Below, in pieces: positions 46,579 to 58,869 of a DNA stretch of 64,000 nucleotides; position 1 is the stretch's first letter, and every line of letters begins with the position of its first letter. This DNA is from Schistosoma haematobium (Eukaryota; Platyhelminthes; Trematoda; Strigeidida; Schistosomatidae): NCBI RefSeq assembly GCF_000699445.3, contig NC_067200.1:7376450-7440449 (forward strand), read 5' to 3'. A program made the position numbers and the translations under genes. The notes beneath the pieces are model-generated. The model did not search any database. It was given only the letters and a program-made list of their open reading frames with translations, and was not told the origin of the DNA.

Positions 46579-48650
46579 ACGAAACGTATGCTTGTCGTTT
46601 TCAGACAGTATGTATGTATGCATGTAGTTATAGCGAAATAGTGTGTATTTTTACGGTTGTTATTGTATAAAATCTGTAATTCCTGCTCGTAAATATGCAT
46701 AATATATCCATCTGTCTGTAAAAAATCTCTTGTTAATCTTTTTTTTCGTATAAATTCTTAACTAACTAGTTTGGTCTTGAATGGATGGTTTTTCACTGTT
46801 GGTGAAAAAAAACCCGAGGAATATTTATGAAATTAAATTTGGTATGTTTTTACACGGGTTTGTAAATTCTGTTTACCGTACTGAACTGCAATTGATTATT
46901 CTCTTTCAGGATATGTTTATTGTGATTGGATTGTCTCTATATTCTCATCTAAATCAAACATTTTCTTTTAAAAGTCACATTGACTGGCAATGGAATTCAG
47001 GATATGTGTTTCGTCCTGTTTTAAGACTTGTCACCTGGATGTACATGCATCCAAGTGTTGATTTTTAAAGCAAAACTCAAACCTAGTACCTTTTGCTTCA
47101 AGCTTCAAGGCGTTAATCAATGAGTTGCTAAGTTCAAGTAGTTATGTCGTGGAGATTTGTTCAAGATGCATATATATCAACATGATCTGATCAAAATTCA
47201 GTCCTGAATGTCAACAACTACCTAGTAATAATAATATAATCATCATGTTCTTTGGTTATGTAGACTAAGTGGATAACGTTTTTATTTTTGAGGCAAATGG
47301 TCACAATGTGCACACCAACACTGGGATTTAGTTACATCTAGGTGATGTGTCCTAAACACGACAAAATGCAATTCTTGGATTCCAGTCCTGTCCATTCTCC
47401 AATTTACCATTAAGTTTCATGTGCATTTAAAGTTAGTGCAATGGTTACTGTGTTTTGATATTGATTATCAGATATAGTACATATATGTATATTGACTCTG
47501 TTAAGAAGGCTTATTTAGGTTTGTACAGTTGAGTAACCTATCTTAGTGTGAAAATTTGTACTTTGCCTTAGACTTTAAGGTGTATCTTCTGTACGAAATT
47601 AAATGCTTCTATTCACATTCCACCAAATCTTGAAACTGACTTTCTCAGCACTTTCTAATTGCTGGTAATCTCTCGCATTTCAACTCTGGGCAGAAAACCG
47701 GCAGTTTGTAGAAAGAAAGATTTACTTCCAGGGTTAGTTTAGATACTAAAGACAAGTTTGTTTGTAGGTTTGTGTATGACTTTGACATCGTGAAATCTTC
47801 TGGGAACATGGTGAAATTGGTCATATTGTCAGGAATTATCCATTCAGGATATGACACACTTTCGTTTTCTACAACTCTAGAAAGCTTCTATTCACACCGA
47901 TTGAACCAAGTACTTTAGTCATTTTATTAATCATTACTACTGAATTGTTTCGAATTCTTTGTCATCCGTTTTGTCAATTTTATCTTGTCTAGCTGATATT
48001 TGGTGTTGTAACACACATGTGTGCCAAACTCTACGTTGATTGTTATTAAGTATTTCAACCAAATCTGTCATCGTACCTGTATATTAACACTATCAATCAG
48101 TTAGTTTATGCACTTACATTAAATAGCCACTGAGTAGTGGTAAATATCATATTTGTTTTGTCCTTGATGCCGACCAAATTTTATCGATCTAATTATTTGC
48201 CAACTAGTCTGTATAGTTCAATATTGTGTGCACTATATTTCGATGTTGTAATGTCGAGTGATCCGACTTCGAATCATTCAGAGAGCATCCGTTTCCTTGA
48301 AATTACCTTGTTGATAAACTCCAACTTGTATATAATGTATGTTTAGAGTATCTTATCAACTACATTCAATCATCATCTAACACTAGTTTCATATATTTCC
48401 ATAGAATTGATCCGGGATTATACAAATTAATTAAACTTGACTAATTTTTTTTTCCTTCTTGTCCTAAAATAAAGCTAATCAAGATGTGTTGTATTTAAAA
48501 GTTTACTGTCCAGACATTTATCGAACACAAATCAGTATTCCTTATAATACAACAAAATATTGTTTATATTAGATGGAAAACTTTGCACCATATTATAAAT
48601 ACTTGAAATGTTTATCCAAAAGTCAGATCCAATTAATTTCATTTATACCG

Positions 48651-48652
48651 TA

Positions 48653-48719
<67 letters not shown>
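48651..48719. repeat. TA dinucleotide microsatellite
   Basis: Nearly 70 bp, interrupted once near its left end by TATATATGTA. It is the longest in the window and a likely site of length variation. Confidence 0.95.
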
Positions 48720-48721
<2 letters not shown>

Positions 48722-51084
48722 TATTGCATGTTTATTGTTAACATATATAACTGACACATTCTATCATTTTGATGATTGTATTTCAATTCGCTTCGTTACC
48801 TTTCATGGATTAACTGATATTCAATACGACAAATTATTTAATGTGTTTCACCAACTGTCTCTCTTTTAGTCCATCGTTTTATCTTCAAATAATTTTGTGT
48901 TTGCATATGTTTGTATGTTTGTTTGCTTGTTTTACCAACTTTTATTGTACAAATAACCAAGGGGGTATTTTACATTTACTTCAATATCTCAATGAACTAA
49001 GATATCTTTAGCTTTTATACATGTTTAAAGTTAAACAATCAATCAGTCGGTCAATTATGCACAATGTAGAATCTGACACCTTCATCCATTGGTTCACATC
49101 ACGTCAGCTTAGATGAATTGTTTGACTTTGTATGGAATTGTTTTCCTTTCACTTAGATTTTTGAAAAATATTGTGATAAAATATTTGGTAAGATTGAGCA
49201 GAACATAAAAGTGGACAGTGTTTCAAAGAAATAAGAGATTAAAAAGTAATGAAATAAAACTAAAAGCAGTACATAGTGTTGCATACATATCGAGTACTAA
49301 AGTAATCAAGGTCGACTATGTGTAAATAGTATACCATAGAAAAGCAGTGGAATCAGTGTTCTCTTCTATTCTATGAGTAGTGTTTCATAACGTCTCAAAC
49401 CACTAGGTTTCGTATATGATGGATAAGAATTGAGCTTAACAGCTACGCTAGGGTAATGATAAACTCCACTCTCGCAATTTTGACCTTGCATCTGGAAACC
49501 TACCAAAATGAAGAAGGAATTATTATTTATATTATTGTAGTCCATGATGGAGGGCGTATTTATTTCTCTGTCGTTTTTGCTTGCTAACATGGAAAATGTA
49601 AAGTTTTCTAAGACAAAAATATTGTGCTACGGATGTGTGTAGCGCACTCAATCATAAGGAATAAAAATTACAACATAGCAAAAGTCATACTTCCAATAGA
49701 AATTATTTCAAAATATCTACAATCGAGTGACTAAATAAATGTAAACATAACCGTAATTGTTGATTAAGATGCACTTTAATGACTTGATAACGTAGATTTT
49801 ATCCCCAGCCGAAATCTAACTTCCAAACACTTAATCGTCTTCTAATCATGTTTATGTTGAGATTTTGTACACATGCATACTATCAGTTCAAATGGATGGT
49901 TTGTCATTATTTTGTATCGTGAACAGCAATCACATGGCCAAATTGTATTGCGTACTATCAATCAATAAGCATTCCTTCAATCCTTTTAGTAATCATTAAA
50001 GAACCCAATCAAAGCCCATTACTATCCATTATGTCATGCATTGACAGTCTCTATATTTTCAAACTCGTTGTAGTGTAGGTGACTAGTGCGCGTCTTAATA
50101 ATCCTTAGACTGAGATTCACTTAATACAAATAAAATTCGTACTTACTGAACGTTTGCGTGGCTTTCCAAAAATATCCATCGTCAAAGTTTCGAAAGGCTC
50201 ATAAAACTCCTTGAAAGGTTTTGTCCAGTCAGCGTTGTGAACAGAAGCGTTTCAGAAACATCGAGAAAAATGAAGGATTGTATTGCGTTCCAATTGGATA
50301 ATTATCTATATCGTTACTATATTTAGTATATTTTCAGAAGTCTATGTAAGACCCAGGTCACACAAAACTGTATTAGTATACTCTTTTCTGTACATAGCTC
50401 GTCTTGGAATAAAGCTCTTACTCATATTTAACGCCTTCCCCTTATTGTTCAAATTATAAGAAGCGACTAGAAAGTTAAGAACAAACGTTCACGGAACAGA
50501 CTTATCAATGATAATTTATTCATCATCTATGAATGAATAACCTAGATCAGTGCTTTTTTTTGTTTGTATGTTATTTTTCATATTTTTAAACGTAACCTAC
50601 ATCCCATATGCATGTGTTTTGTATAATAATTCTTTACTTGTATTCTGTCTTACATTGTACTTTATACGTATTATTATTAGTAGTAGTATTACTATTACCA
50701 TTATTGTTTTATTCAGTGTTGTTTTATTGCTAAATTCATTGTTCTTTTTAGTAATTATAAAGTTTTAAACGAATATCCTATTATATTCTGTATTTATTAA
50801 TTCTTAATATTTTAACTAGAGTACACCACAGCTTATTACAGTAGGATTTGTGTTTAGTTAGTGTGATTCCATTTACTCTCTTGTGCATATAAGAGTTTTT
50901 ATATTCGAAGAATCAATCGATGTTATTTACTTTCAGTCGGTAAAATTATGTTTACACTTTGTGTAAGTGTTATTCTTCATTTCTTTAATTTTAAATTATC
51001 TTTTATTCGTTATTGTATTAAGTAATTTGTTTCTTCCATTGTACATAGCTAATTTTCGCAATAATTAATCACTCATCGATGAGA

Positions 51085-51340
51085 TGAGCAGAAGTGAGTC
51101 GAGGCAATGTAACCACTATTGAGGTGAATCGTAGGTTAATAGGAAAAGATAGAAAATTGGTTAAGACGTGTGTTATATATGCCTAATCATCGCCTACCGT
51201 CATTGAAAATCCTACATGTTATCGGAGTAAGTTGGAAAAAAAGCTAGAGCCGATCAATACATGTAGTTATTGATAATTGATCTGATCCATGTTGATAAAT
51301 CCAAATTATCTGGTTAGTAAGCACGTGACTACCCTTATCA
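51085..51340 (+). mobile_element. Decayed RTE-like 3' fragment, sense
   Basis: TATGCCTAATCATCGCCTAC, GTTGGAAAAAAAGCTAGAGC and CATGTTGATAAATCC parallel the LRMP-HRLP, GWKKA-GGQ and SHVGRC coding stretches. Heavily mutated. Confidence 0.55.
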
Positions 51341-51554
51341 TTAGTGGTAAATTTACGCTTCATCTTACTCGAGATCCTGAGTTCCAGAATTCATACTTTT
51401 TCATTGTTTTTTTTTTTCATTCAAATCATAATTTCAGTACCTAGTGTTTCTCATTATCATTCCAATTACATCATTTTAATTCAGTTGTTTTTCGTCCTAT
51501 GAATTTCATCTCATCAAACTAATGTAATATGGTAACTCAGGCCGATGAAAATAT

Positions 51555-51735
51555 GTTTCTTGATTAAGATCATGAACCGATTGATGGTTGACCACCTTTG
51601 GAAACCTGGAAGCACTGGACGGCCGTTTCGTCCTATTGTGGGACTCCCCGGCAGTGCGCATCCACGATCCCGCTCGTGGGAATTCTCGGAGTTCTAGTGC
51701 GAAGCCGTGGCCAGCGGAGCTAATCCAAAATAGTT
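51555..51735. mobile_element. SINE-B fragment, antisense, joined to sense upstream segment
   Basis: 51560-51675 is antisense body and hammerhead region (reverse complement has CCGGGGA in the core place, so inactive; GTCC/GGAC and GAAA are kept). At about 51680 the direction switches: TCTCGGAGTTCTAGTGCGAA and GCCGTGGCCAGCGGAG is the sense upstream segment seen at 45785. Confidence 0.75.
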
Positions 51736-52079
51736 GACTGACCCAATCATTCGTAAACATGCGTCAATCAGATTAGTTTAACACATTTTAACCAATCATT
51801 AATTTGTGATCTGAGTAACTAGATTTAATAATGAAATATAAGTAGAGAAAAAAGAAACTTTCGAGTTAAACTCCCTAGATTGTGAATACATGTTGTCGAA
51901 GAGCACAAAAATGGAAGGAAAAAAATTAGATTTTTAGTCTAGTTTTGTTACTAAAACAGTTGGAAGTTAACCGATGACTCTTTAAATTTAAAAAATCAAG
52001 TTTATACCTTCTTGTTGATATGACGTCTGAGATTACATCTATTTCAGTTGAAGTCATAATAAGTGATGCTAACCTCAAA

Positions 52080-52600
52080 GCTCTTTTCTATCGTCAGTTC
52101 ACAAGGCAAGGACAGGTAGTTAATAACTTACATCGACTGAGATGGTTGGGTCACGTAATACGCATGCCCACTGACTCGCGGTGCTGACCGGTGTTGAAGA
52201 CGGATGGAAGAAAGTTAGTGGCGGTCAAACCAAAACGTGACATCAATCCATAAAGTCACTAACCTCTGGTCTGAACTATGTTGGTAGAAGACGGATGGAA
52301 GAAAGTTAGTGGCGGTCAAACCAAAACGTGACATCAATCCATAAAGTCACTAACCTCTGGTCTGAACTATGTTGGTAGATGCAGCTTTATTGGTTGCGTT
52401 CCGCGCGACTATCGTAATGATTGGTTGGAGATTCTAGATGACATGGTTCAGAATCGATCACAATGGGGTCGGTGTATACACCCTCTGTCTTCCCTTAAAC
52501 TATGAGATTGAAATTACTTTATACCTTTCTTCCTACGAACTAATTCCTTCTCCCTGTATCATATCCTTATATGAAATCTTTTCTTCTACTACCACTGAAT
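52080..52600 (+). mobile_element. RTE-like 3' fragment with a 91-bp tandem duplication
   Basis: It contains LHRLRWLGHVIRMPTDSR, DGWKKVSGGQTKT and DMVQNRSQWGRC pieces, close to the 19080 subfamily. 52196-52286 and 52287-52377 are direct copies with no visible difference. Stop codons and frameshifts abolish coding. Confidence 0.85.
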
Positions 52601-52780
52601 TAGAAATGAGTATTTAGGCCGAAACCTTGGTTAAGTGCATAGTCAACTTTCTCCAGCAGTATGTTTATCTATAATTTTTCACCTGTTTGTGAACACGGAC
52701 ATGTGATGTGTCTATACACTTGGCTAACTCATCAATTTCACCATTTTATCTAAAAATTATAATCTATTTTCTTATTCAAG

Positions 52781-53239
52781 GACTCAAAGTTAGCCATATT
52801 TGGAGACGTCAGTTTGTTCGAAGAATCCATTCAAGCTATCACACACAGTTTATATGATCCAAATCAAATACCTAGTGATATAGAAGAAGCAATTGATTAT
52901 GCAGTTGGTCTTGTTACTTCGAATGTTTTATGTGATCGTAAATATTCCACATCCTTTGGTAGTGGCACTCGATCCGATTCACGGTGTACAATACGATCAA
53001 CGAAACATTCAACAAGTTCTACCACTATCGGAAATGGATTAGAATATTCTAATAGTACTGGTTTATCTTGTCATGCATCAGAGCTAAGTTTACAATCTTC
53101 AATATCTGTATCGACAAATGGATCCTGGAATAATAGTAATAATAACTGTATTAGCGGTGGCAGTGGTAGTAATTATTCACAATCTACAATTCATGCATCT
53201 GAACAGCACTGTGATGTTTTAAACCCAACACAAAATTCT
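52781..53239 (+). CDS. MTSS1: I-BAR exon 5 (end of IMD and start of Ser-rich tail)
   Basis: It begins DSKLAIFGDVSLFEESIQAI and THSLYDPNQIPSDIEEAI, which match the last IMD helix of MTSS1 (EISMLGEITHLQTISEDLKS and LTMDPHKLPSSSEQVI). After about residue 45 the sequence becomes low-complexity, rich in Ser, Thr, Asn and Gly (SSTTIGNGLEYSNS, NNSNNNCISGGSGS), like the disordered tail of the family. The acceptor is ATTCAAG. The donor GTAAGC at 53240 keeps phase 0, which matches the next exon. Reading through the donor gives a stop at 53279-53281 (see findings). Confidence 0.9.
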
Positions 53240-54875
53240 GTAAGCAGTGTTTTATTTAAAAACAGTAATCGGTTGTATTAAATTTGCAGATTGTTTAACT
53301 TAATATTCTGTTGTATCTATTAATAAAGCTTTGGTGCAAGAACTAAAGCTGATAACTCTCGAAATTATTGTTTATACTCTGCGACTTTCATGTACATCAA
53401 TGTATCCCGATTTTAGCTTGATCAGAGTATGGACAATTCAGGATTGTCTAATCTCACTTTCCACTTTTGTTTGATTCCCCTTTCTAATTTATTTTCTTCC
53501 AAAGTCATTACTGTTCGGGTTGTTAGGGATGTCTACGTTTCTTGACTCTATCATTTGGTTCGACAATCATGAGTATACGCAATAACGAAGGTGGAATATC
53601 TCGATCCAAAGCTGAGATTCGGTCAGCCCTTGGTGGTCTCTGGTTCTCAGTTGGTCTTTTTATGGCCTCCTCAAAGTTTTGACTATCTAGTTTATCTGAT
53701 ATATGTGGTTAAAGTAGTTTTTGAGTTGGCTGGCAACGCCGCTCCTGAAAACAAGTAAGACCCGCATCATTGCTCTCCACTTTCAATCGGGGATTCGTAA
53801 CGATGATAAACTGAATTAGTTACTTAGTGTTGTTACGAGCATCTAAGCCATATTACTGCATAAAAAAGACCAAAATCTTGGAGCTTTAAATGTTTTGCCC
53901 GTGTGGGTTGAAATCTAGAAAACGTGAAACCGTCCCTTTTCATGGTCACTTTTACGTTGAGAATTCCGTATTGAGTAAATCAGTCGTTATTATTGAAAAG
54001 AATGTGGAGCATCCAGTATTTTCCCATTTAAAATTTTCATTGTTCATATGTTAGCTCAAATTTAATCTTGTTCATTTTGTTTTTATGTTACGTACGCGTT
54101 CCATGTTGTACACTGCTTTATTATTTACTTACCGATACGATGACAAAATGTGAAAAATACCATTAGAAATTAAGATCGAAATTAATGTTTACTGCTTATA
54201 CTTGCTTATTATGTAAACAATAATGCATAATCAATGTGTGTGGCTTGTTTACTTTCACATTTTCGATTTGTATTATCACAGCCTAATTTTGATTGATTGG
54301 TTTTTTGTGCTCTAAAGAAATACTATAGTTACATATTTAAAATCAGTTTAAATAGTTTTCCGCATGTACAATAAATAAGTCGCTGAGCACTGTTCTTACG
54401 GTTTTTTCGATGATGCGTTCCAATGGTGTAATCTGTTTTTCCAGACTGGGTAGGTTGCTCACATGAACCTGTCAATCGAAAACATTATTTAGAACAAATA
54501 AATTGCGTTTAGCGATGAGATTCGGATTTCGCGTTTCATCGTATTTGAAGGATTCGTCAGCTAGATTTATTTGCACCCCAGTGTTAATGTTTATTCTGGG
54601 ACATAGATCCAGTACCTTTTAATTTATATGCCAATGCGTTGTCTACTGAACTAGTAATTTTAGATAGCCAATATCTTATTTTTAATGGGTACGATATTCA
54701 AATCATTATTAGTAAGTGTTAATATCAAACACATTCTTTTACTTCATATTATTTGAAGGAGAGCTTTAGCAATATTCACGTACGGTTTTTATTGTCATAT
54801 TATGTATTTTGTAAGTTTATTATTTGACACCCTTTACATATGTATGTATGTGTGTGCATCCATTCATTTTCATAG
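53240..54875 (+). other. I-BAR intron
   Basis: No repeat was recognised with confidence. It opens with a possible alternative 3' end (stop at 53279, AATAAA at 53322-53327). Confidence 0.6.
53322..53327 (+). terminator. Candidate intronic poly(A) signal
   Basis: AATAAA lies 41 bp after an in-frame stop reached when the 53240 donor is not used. This could end a short mRNA coding for the I-BAR domain alone. By itself the hexamer is weak evidence. Confidence 0.35.
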
Positions 54876-55026
54876 GGTGCCACCGATAACCTCTTGTCTC
54901 ATACAACTGGTGGCGGTGTTGGAGATTCATTTAGCCTTTTTGAAAATCCAGATGGTTCAATCAGTGGCGAATCCGGTTCATTAGGACGACCAGTACCAAA
55001 TTCTGTATTGGACTCAATCAATCCTG
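54876..55026 (+). CDS. MTSS1: I-BAR gene exon 6 (tail region)
   Basis: It encodes GATDNLLSHTTGGGVGDSFS, LFENPDGSISGESGSLG and PVPNSVLDSINPG. It has no recognisable domain and shares the Ser/Gly character of the tail. It is included because it is open in exactly the phase set by exon 5, with a CATTTTCATAG acceptor and a GTAAGT donor (55027). It ends one base into a codon, so at least one more exon follows. Confidence 0.75.
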
Positions 55027-55309
55027 GTAAGTATTGATTGTTACTGTTTGTTTACATGAACTAACTACCTTGACATTAAGTTAGTTTTATTTAGAAGAAA
55101 ATTTGATTAGTTTTTATCGTTGTTTTTTACTGATTCTTACTGTTATCATTTAGTCTTTTGTTCTGTAATTTTCCCAATTAATGTCAAAATAGTTGTTTGT
55201 ATTTATGAGTCTCTTATCGTTACTGTATGTTACTTGCTGACTTACTGACCCTCTATGTAACTCATTTTTTCATATTTTATTTTGCGGGTTTACACTAACT
55301 AGACAATCA

Positions 55310-55450
55310 GATAAAAAAAGGCAGAAACCACTGGATAGTTGTTTCGTTTTAGAATGAAACTTATAGTCAGTGCCCATCCACATGATTTTATATTGGAGGT
55401 CAAACCTATAGGACCTTCAGACTTCTCACGGGAAGAACTTAAACATCAAA
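55310..55450 (-). mobile_element. SINE-B fragment, antisense, decayed
   Basis: GGCAGAAACCACTGGATAGT, CAGTGCCCATCCACATGA, TTGGAGGTCAAACCTATAGG and GACTTCTCACGGGAAGAAC mirror the antisense hammerhead zone and tRNA-like head. The core is gone. Confidence 0.6.
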
Positions 55451-55454
55451 CTAC

Positions 55455-55795
55455 TTATTTTGCATCCAAATGGTTCCCCTGTTGGACTGGGCCATATAAG
55501 CAAATGCAGACTGCCTGGTTGGGGTCCGCATAAATACTGTGACCAGCAGCTAGGGACTCAAGATCCCTCTTTGCTTCTCATAATTTTTCGAATTATTTCA
55601 CTAATTTATATTTTCCTCCTGAATTGTATCTTTAATGACCTATCTTTCCTATTGCTATTTATACTGTTACTACATGAACCATTCTGGGATTCGTTTTGAC
55701 AATTTGATCTCACTGTGCTAACGGGGTTTGGCAACCTGAATCGATGTACACATGTGCCAGGTTCTTCGTTGCGTTTGATTGAATCACTGACATTC
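55455..55795 (+). mobile_element. RTE-like 3' end, sense
   Basis: AAGCAAATGCAGACTGCC and TGGTTGGGGTCCGCATAAA correspond to the GRCRLPGWGPR stretch. The 3' untranslated part follows (GCTAACGGGGTTTGGCAACC, TGTGCCAGGTTCTTCGTTG) and ends near TTGATTGAATCACTGAC. It is a third tail type, distinct from the 19080 and 44820 copies. Confidence 0.7.
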
Positions 55796-56125
55796 ACATA
55801 TGTGCAGTGTTGTTGCGTAAACTAATGTTGTGGTCTGTGCACAGTTGCAGTAGACGGTCCCCGTTATCTGACCTGCGACCAACGAGTCCCCATCGGCCAC
55901 CTAAACGACTCTCTTTTGTGCCTAGACGCCCGACCTGAGCATTCAAGTCTCTCGCTAGTACTACAATATCTGTCGAACGCACTTTCTGGAGAAGAACAGA
56001 TAACTGGTGGTAAAACTCATCCTACTTGTATAAATTGGTGTTTATCCTGTTTTGCTAATGAGGTGTGGCAACTTGAACTGATTCATATATGTGCCTGGTC
56101 CTACGTTGTAGCTGACTGACTTGTT
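55796..56125. mobile_element. RTE-like insertion: inverted endonuclease piece fused to 3' tail
   Basis: 55796-56005 on the - strand encodes DIVVLARDLNAQVGRLGTKE, then GGRWGLVGRRSDNGDRLLQL and CTDHNISL, a piece of the endonuclease domain (the D-N-Q motif region). At about 56025 the direction flips to + and the element's 3' tail follows (GCTAATGAGGTGTGGCAAC, CTGGTCCTACGTTGTAGCTG). The whole reverse transcriptase between them is missing. The layout fits twin priming during insertion. Confidence 0.8.
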
Positions 56126-57059
56126 ACTTTTTGTCCATATATAATGCTTGTATGTTAGAGTAAAAAATATCACTGACTTAAAATGGTAGGTTTATTTGTG
56201 AAGGATTTTGCGATATATCAATAGTCAAGTCTACAGATCCTGCGTACTTAACAATTGATTCATACTTTGATTGAAGGCGAATTACGATACACTACCTTAT
56301 TGTCCAAACCGTAATTTAGGTGGAACTGTATTTGAATCTAATCTAATCCACTTTTCTAAGTGATTATAGATACATCTTTATTATTTTCCAAACACATCTC
56401 ATGAGATACTTGTGTCGCGGTTATCAAATATGTAGTAATAGTGACTCTTTTTTTGGAAAGTAGGATGAGTTAGCTAGTAGTTAATTGTAATTAAATCAAT
56501 TTTTAACTTGTCATGTCTATTCTCTGGAAAAATGTTAGTTGCGAGCTGTAGAAGTCGTTGTAATATATATATGAAATTTTCTACTCAAAATTATTTAAAA
56601 ATAACAGGTTTTGTTTGAAATTAGATATTTAACCTTTCTTCATTGTTTTTCCCCCCTTCTTATCTTGTGCTTATTTCTGTTTGTGTCGTAATGTCTCTTC
56701 CTATATTTTTGTCAGACGTTTACTTTTTTACGTTGTGTTGTTCTGATAATAGACGTAATAATTGAAAACTCATATCTCATTTGTGCAAATTTCCATGTTA
56801 TTGATTTTTGTATATCTCTTAGTCAATTTGTCTAATTTGTAACCGAAAAAGAAATTCAGTATAATAATGTTAGTTATAATAACTATTGTTATTATTATCC
56901 AATCCCATCTCGGTGAGTGATTTGGTTAAGCTGTTAACTAGTTGTTGTGAATGAAGTACTTGAGCTCTCTCCGAGTACTGAACTTATCTTGCAAGTCTCA
57001 CCAACCCCGATGGGTTGGAGTCTCAAACAATTCAGAAACTTCTCTTAGTTTCTTCTAAC

Positions 57060-57330
57060 TTTGTAAATTCGGCTAAGCTAAAAGGTGACATTAGTCCATT
57101 AAGTCATCGACTGTTTAGGTTGAGCCTTCTAGATAGGTGCATATTATCTGGTTGAAGTAAATATAATTATCTTGATCAATAGATGAAGAGGCTGGGTGAA
57201 GTAAAACGCAATCGGCCACAGGGGCTTAAATAAATTTACTCTTTTCCCCCCTCTTAGATCCTGAATCCTCGATTTATCTTTTACATTGTAATGCACGAAT
57301 TCATTGTTTCTTTCATCAATATTATACATG
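57060..57330 (+). mobile_element. Decayed RTE-like 3' fragment, sense
   Basis: CATTAGTCCATTAAGTCATC, GGTGCATATTATCTGGTTG and TTATCTTGATCAATAGATGA parallel the KSLTS..-GRCRLPGW-..-LE coding stretch; ATTTACTCTTTTCC and ATCCTGAATCC follow as the tail. Heavily mutated. Confidence 0.5.
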
Positions 57331-57927
57331 TCTCAACTTTTTTGAGTACCACTCAAACTACTTTGATATTCAGCTTAGTGATTTCATTTCACTGCTCTTC
57401 AATATGGTGCAGTGACTTGAACTTTTAGCAGAGACTTGACTATTTCATTAATTTTTTTTAGACTTTGTCAACCATGTTGGCTCGATACTCAATAAAGCCT
57501 CGGAAAAATGTATAGAAAAGTGCTTCTACGAAAAGTCATCATACGACCAAATCCTGTACATTATATAGTGTTCATCTGACTTTGAAATATTGATACAATA
57601 TTATTACTAGAAAATTTAAATTTCTACCGTTAATCAATAAGAGAACTTAACAACGGGTAACGTTTATGGTTTACTAAATCTAATCCGATATATTGCGCCG
57701 TAGTAACAGTTTTAAGAGTGGTAATTATACATATTATTATAACCTAATATTTTGGGCGACTAATACTTTCGGATTTCAGTGTAATTTTATTTCTCATCGT
57801 TAGCCAATAACTGATTTATTTTAGCTTATACATCTCACTTGTAGCGTTTTACTAGTTGCGTAAAATGCGGCATGGACGTGTATCGGTCATCAATGTCTAA
57901 TGAGGTCATTATTATACTTGAATTTAC

Positions 57928-57930
<3 letters not shown>

Positions 57931-57985
<55 letters not shown>
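57931..57985. repeat. TA dinucleotide microsatellite
   Basis: About 55 bp of uninterrupted AT/TA. Confidence 0.95.
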
Positions 57986-57988
<3 letters not shown>

Positions 57989-58869
57989 TATCATATAAAG
58001 TATTGAGTTTACATGTTCTCTTAGTTACGGTTACTAATCATTTAATAAAACACGACTATGCATATTGATCATCTGCTTTTAATCAAAACAACTAACGGTA
58101 TGATAAAGCTTTCATCATTTAACTGAATTTAATTACTTATTAATTATTAATGTATTATAATTTGGGATTATATTTTTATCCAAGAGCACAAAATCTAGTT
58201 CCAAGATTTCCTGTCAACTACATCCAACGGCCTTACTATTAAGACCTGATTCACACTTTCTAGTGTCCTTGCCATTGATACATGTTTTTAGTGAACTCAC
58301 TGGGACCGTTCTTATTTCCGGAAGTGAACGCAAACCAGTAATCCGACTATTTTCTCGATAGGTAATACAGAAGAGTTATTCCATCAAGTGTTTAATTAGA
58401 TTAATATACAATTGGTTTGAAAATCGATGTATTGAATGCTACGTATAGATGTACTTTGGAATATTCAGTATTATTAATATTCACCGAAGATTTTTTTATT
58501 TATCCTAGATTGATTCTTGATGAAGACATCGTATCATACCCTATAATATAAGTGTTTACGACTATATTGTTAAGATTTTATATTATCTGGTTGCTGATAT
58601 TCATGACTTGATTTTGACCAGCCTTTGTTGATTTATGTGCACTCTGAGCAGATTACCTCTATATAACCAACTTTAATACTGAATGTATTTGATGTACGGG
58701 ATTCAGGTACGTACATCTGCGAGTCCTGGATCCCAGTGCTAGTTACATATTTTTAAAACCCACTGACTGTTGATTAATCGAATATTCATGTCATAAAAAA
58801 CAGCATATAAACTTTTTGTTTTGGATAAATTTTTCGTATATAATCTAGTCAAATCACTTTATATCTAGT

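Larger units (their letters stand above)
43389..52780 (+). other. Large I-BAR intron
   Basis: About 9.4 kb. It holds RTE pieces at 44090-44225, 44820-45500, 51085-51340 and 52080-52600; repeat C; SINE-B at 45710-46115 and 51555-51735; two TA microsatellites and a GT/GA tract. About 46600-48640 and 48730-51080 hold nothing else that I recognise. Confidence 0.65.
32807..55026 (+). other. MTSS1: MTSS1/MIM-type I-BAR (IMD) protein gene, internal exons
   Basis: I-BAR proteins bind PI(4,5)P2 membranes and actin and push the plasma membrane outward. Six exons join in frame (426 codons plus one base). The order follows the IMD of MTSS1: WEDMINKTSKLSASLKT (human WEDFINKAGKLQSQLRT), FLEAFQKIADCAYG (FLDAFQKVADMA), ESRLRTFNSQLTECL (EAKLRQFSSALIDCL), PLVDRLEEWKRSVAQLDREN, RRAVVEERRRFAELL (RKALIEERGRFCTFI), and FGDVSLFEESIQAITHSLYD (LGEITHLQTISEDLKSLTMD). 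A Ser/Asn-rich tail follows. The first coding exon and the C-terminal WH2 region are not in view. Relatives such as MTSS2 and BAIAP2 share the domain; the motifs favour MTSS1/MTSS2. Confidence 0.9.
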
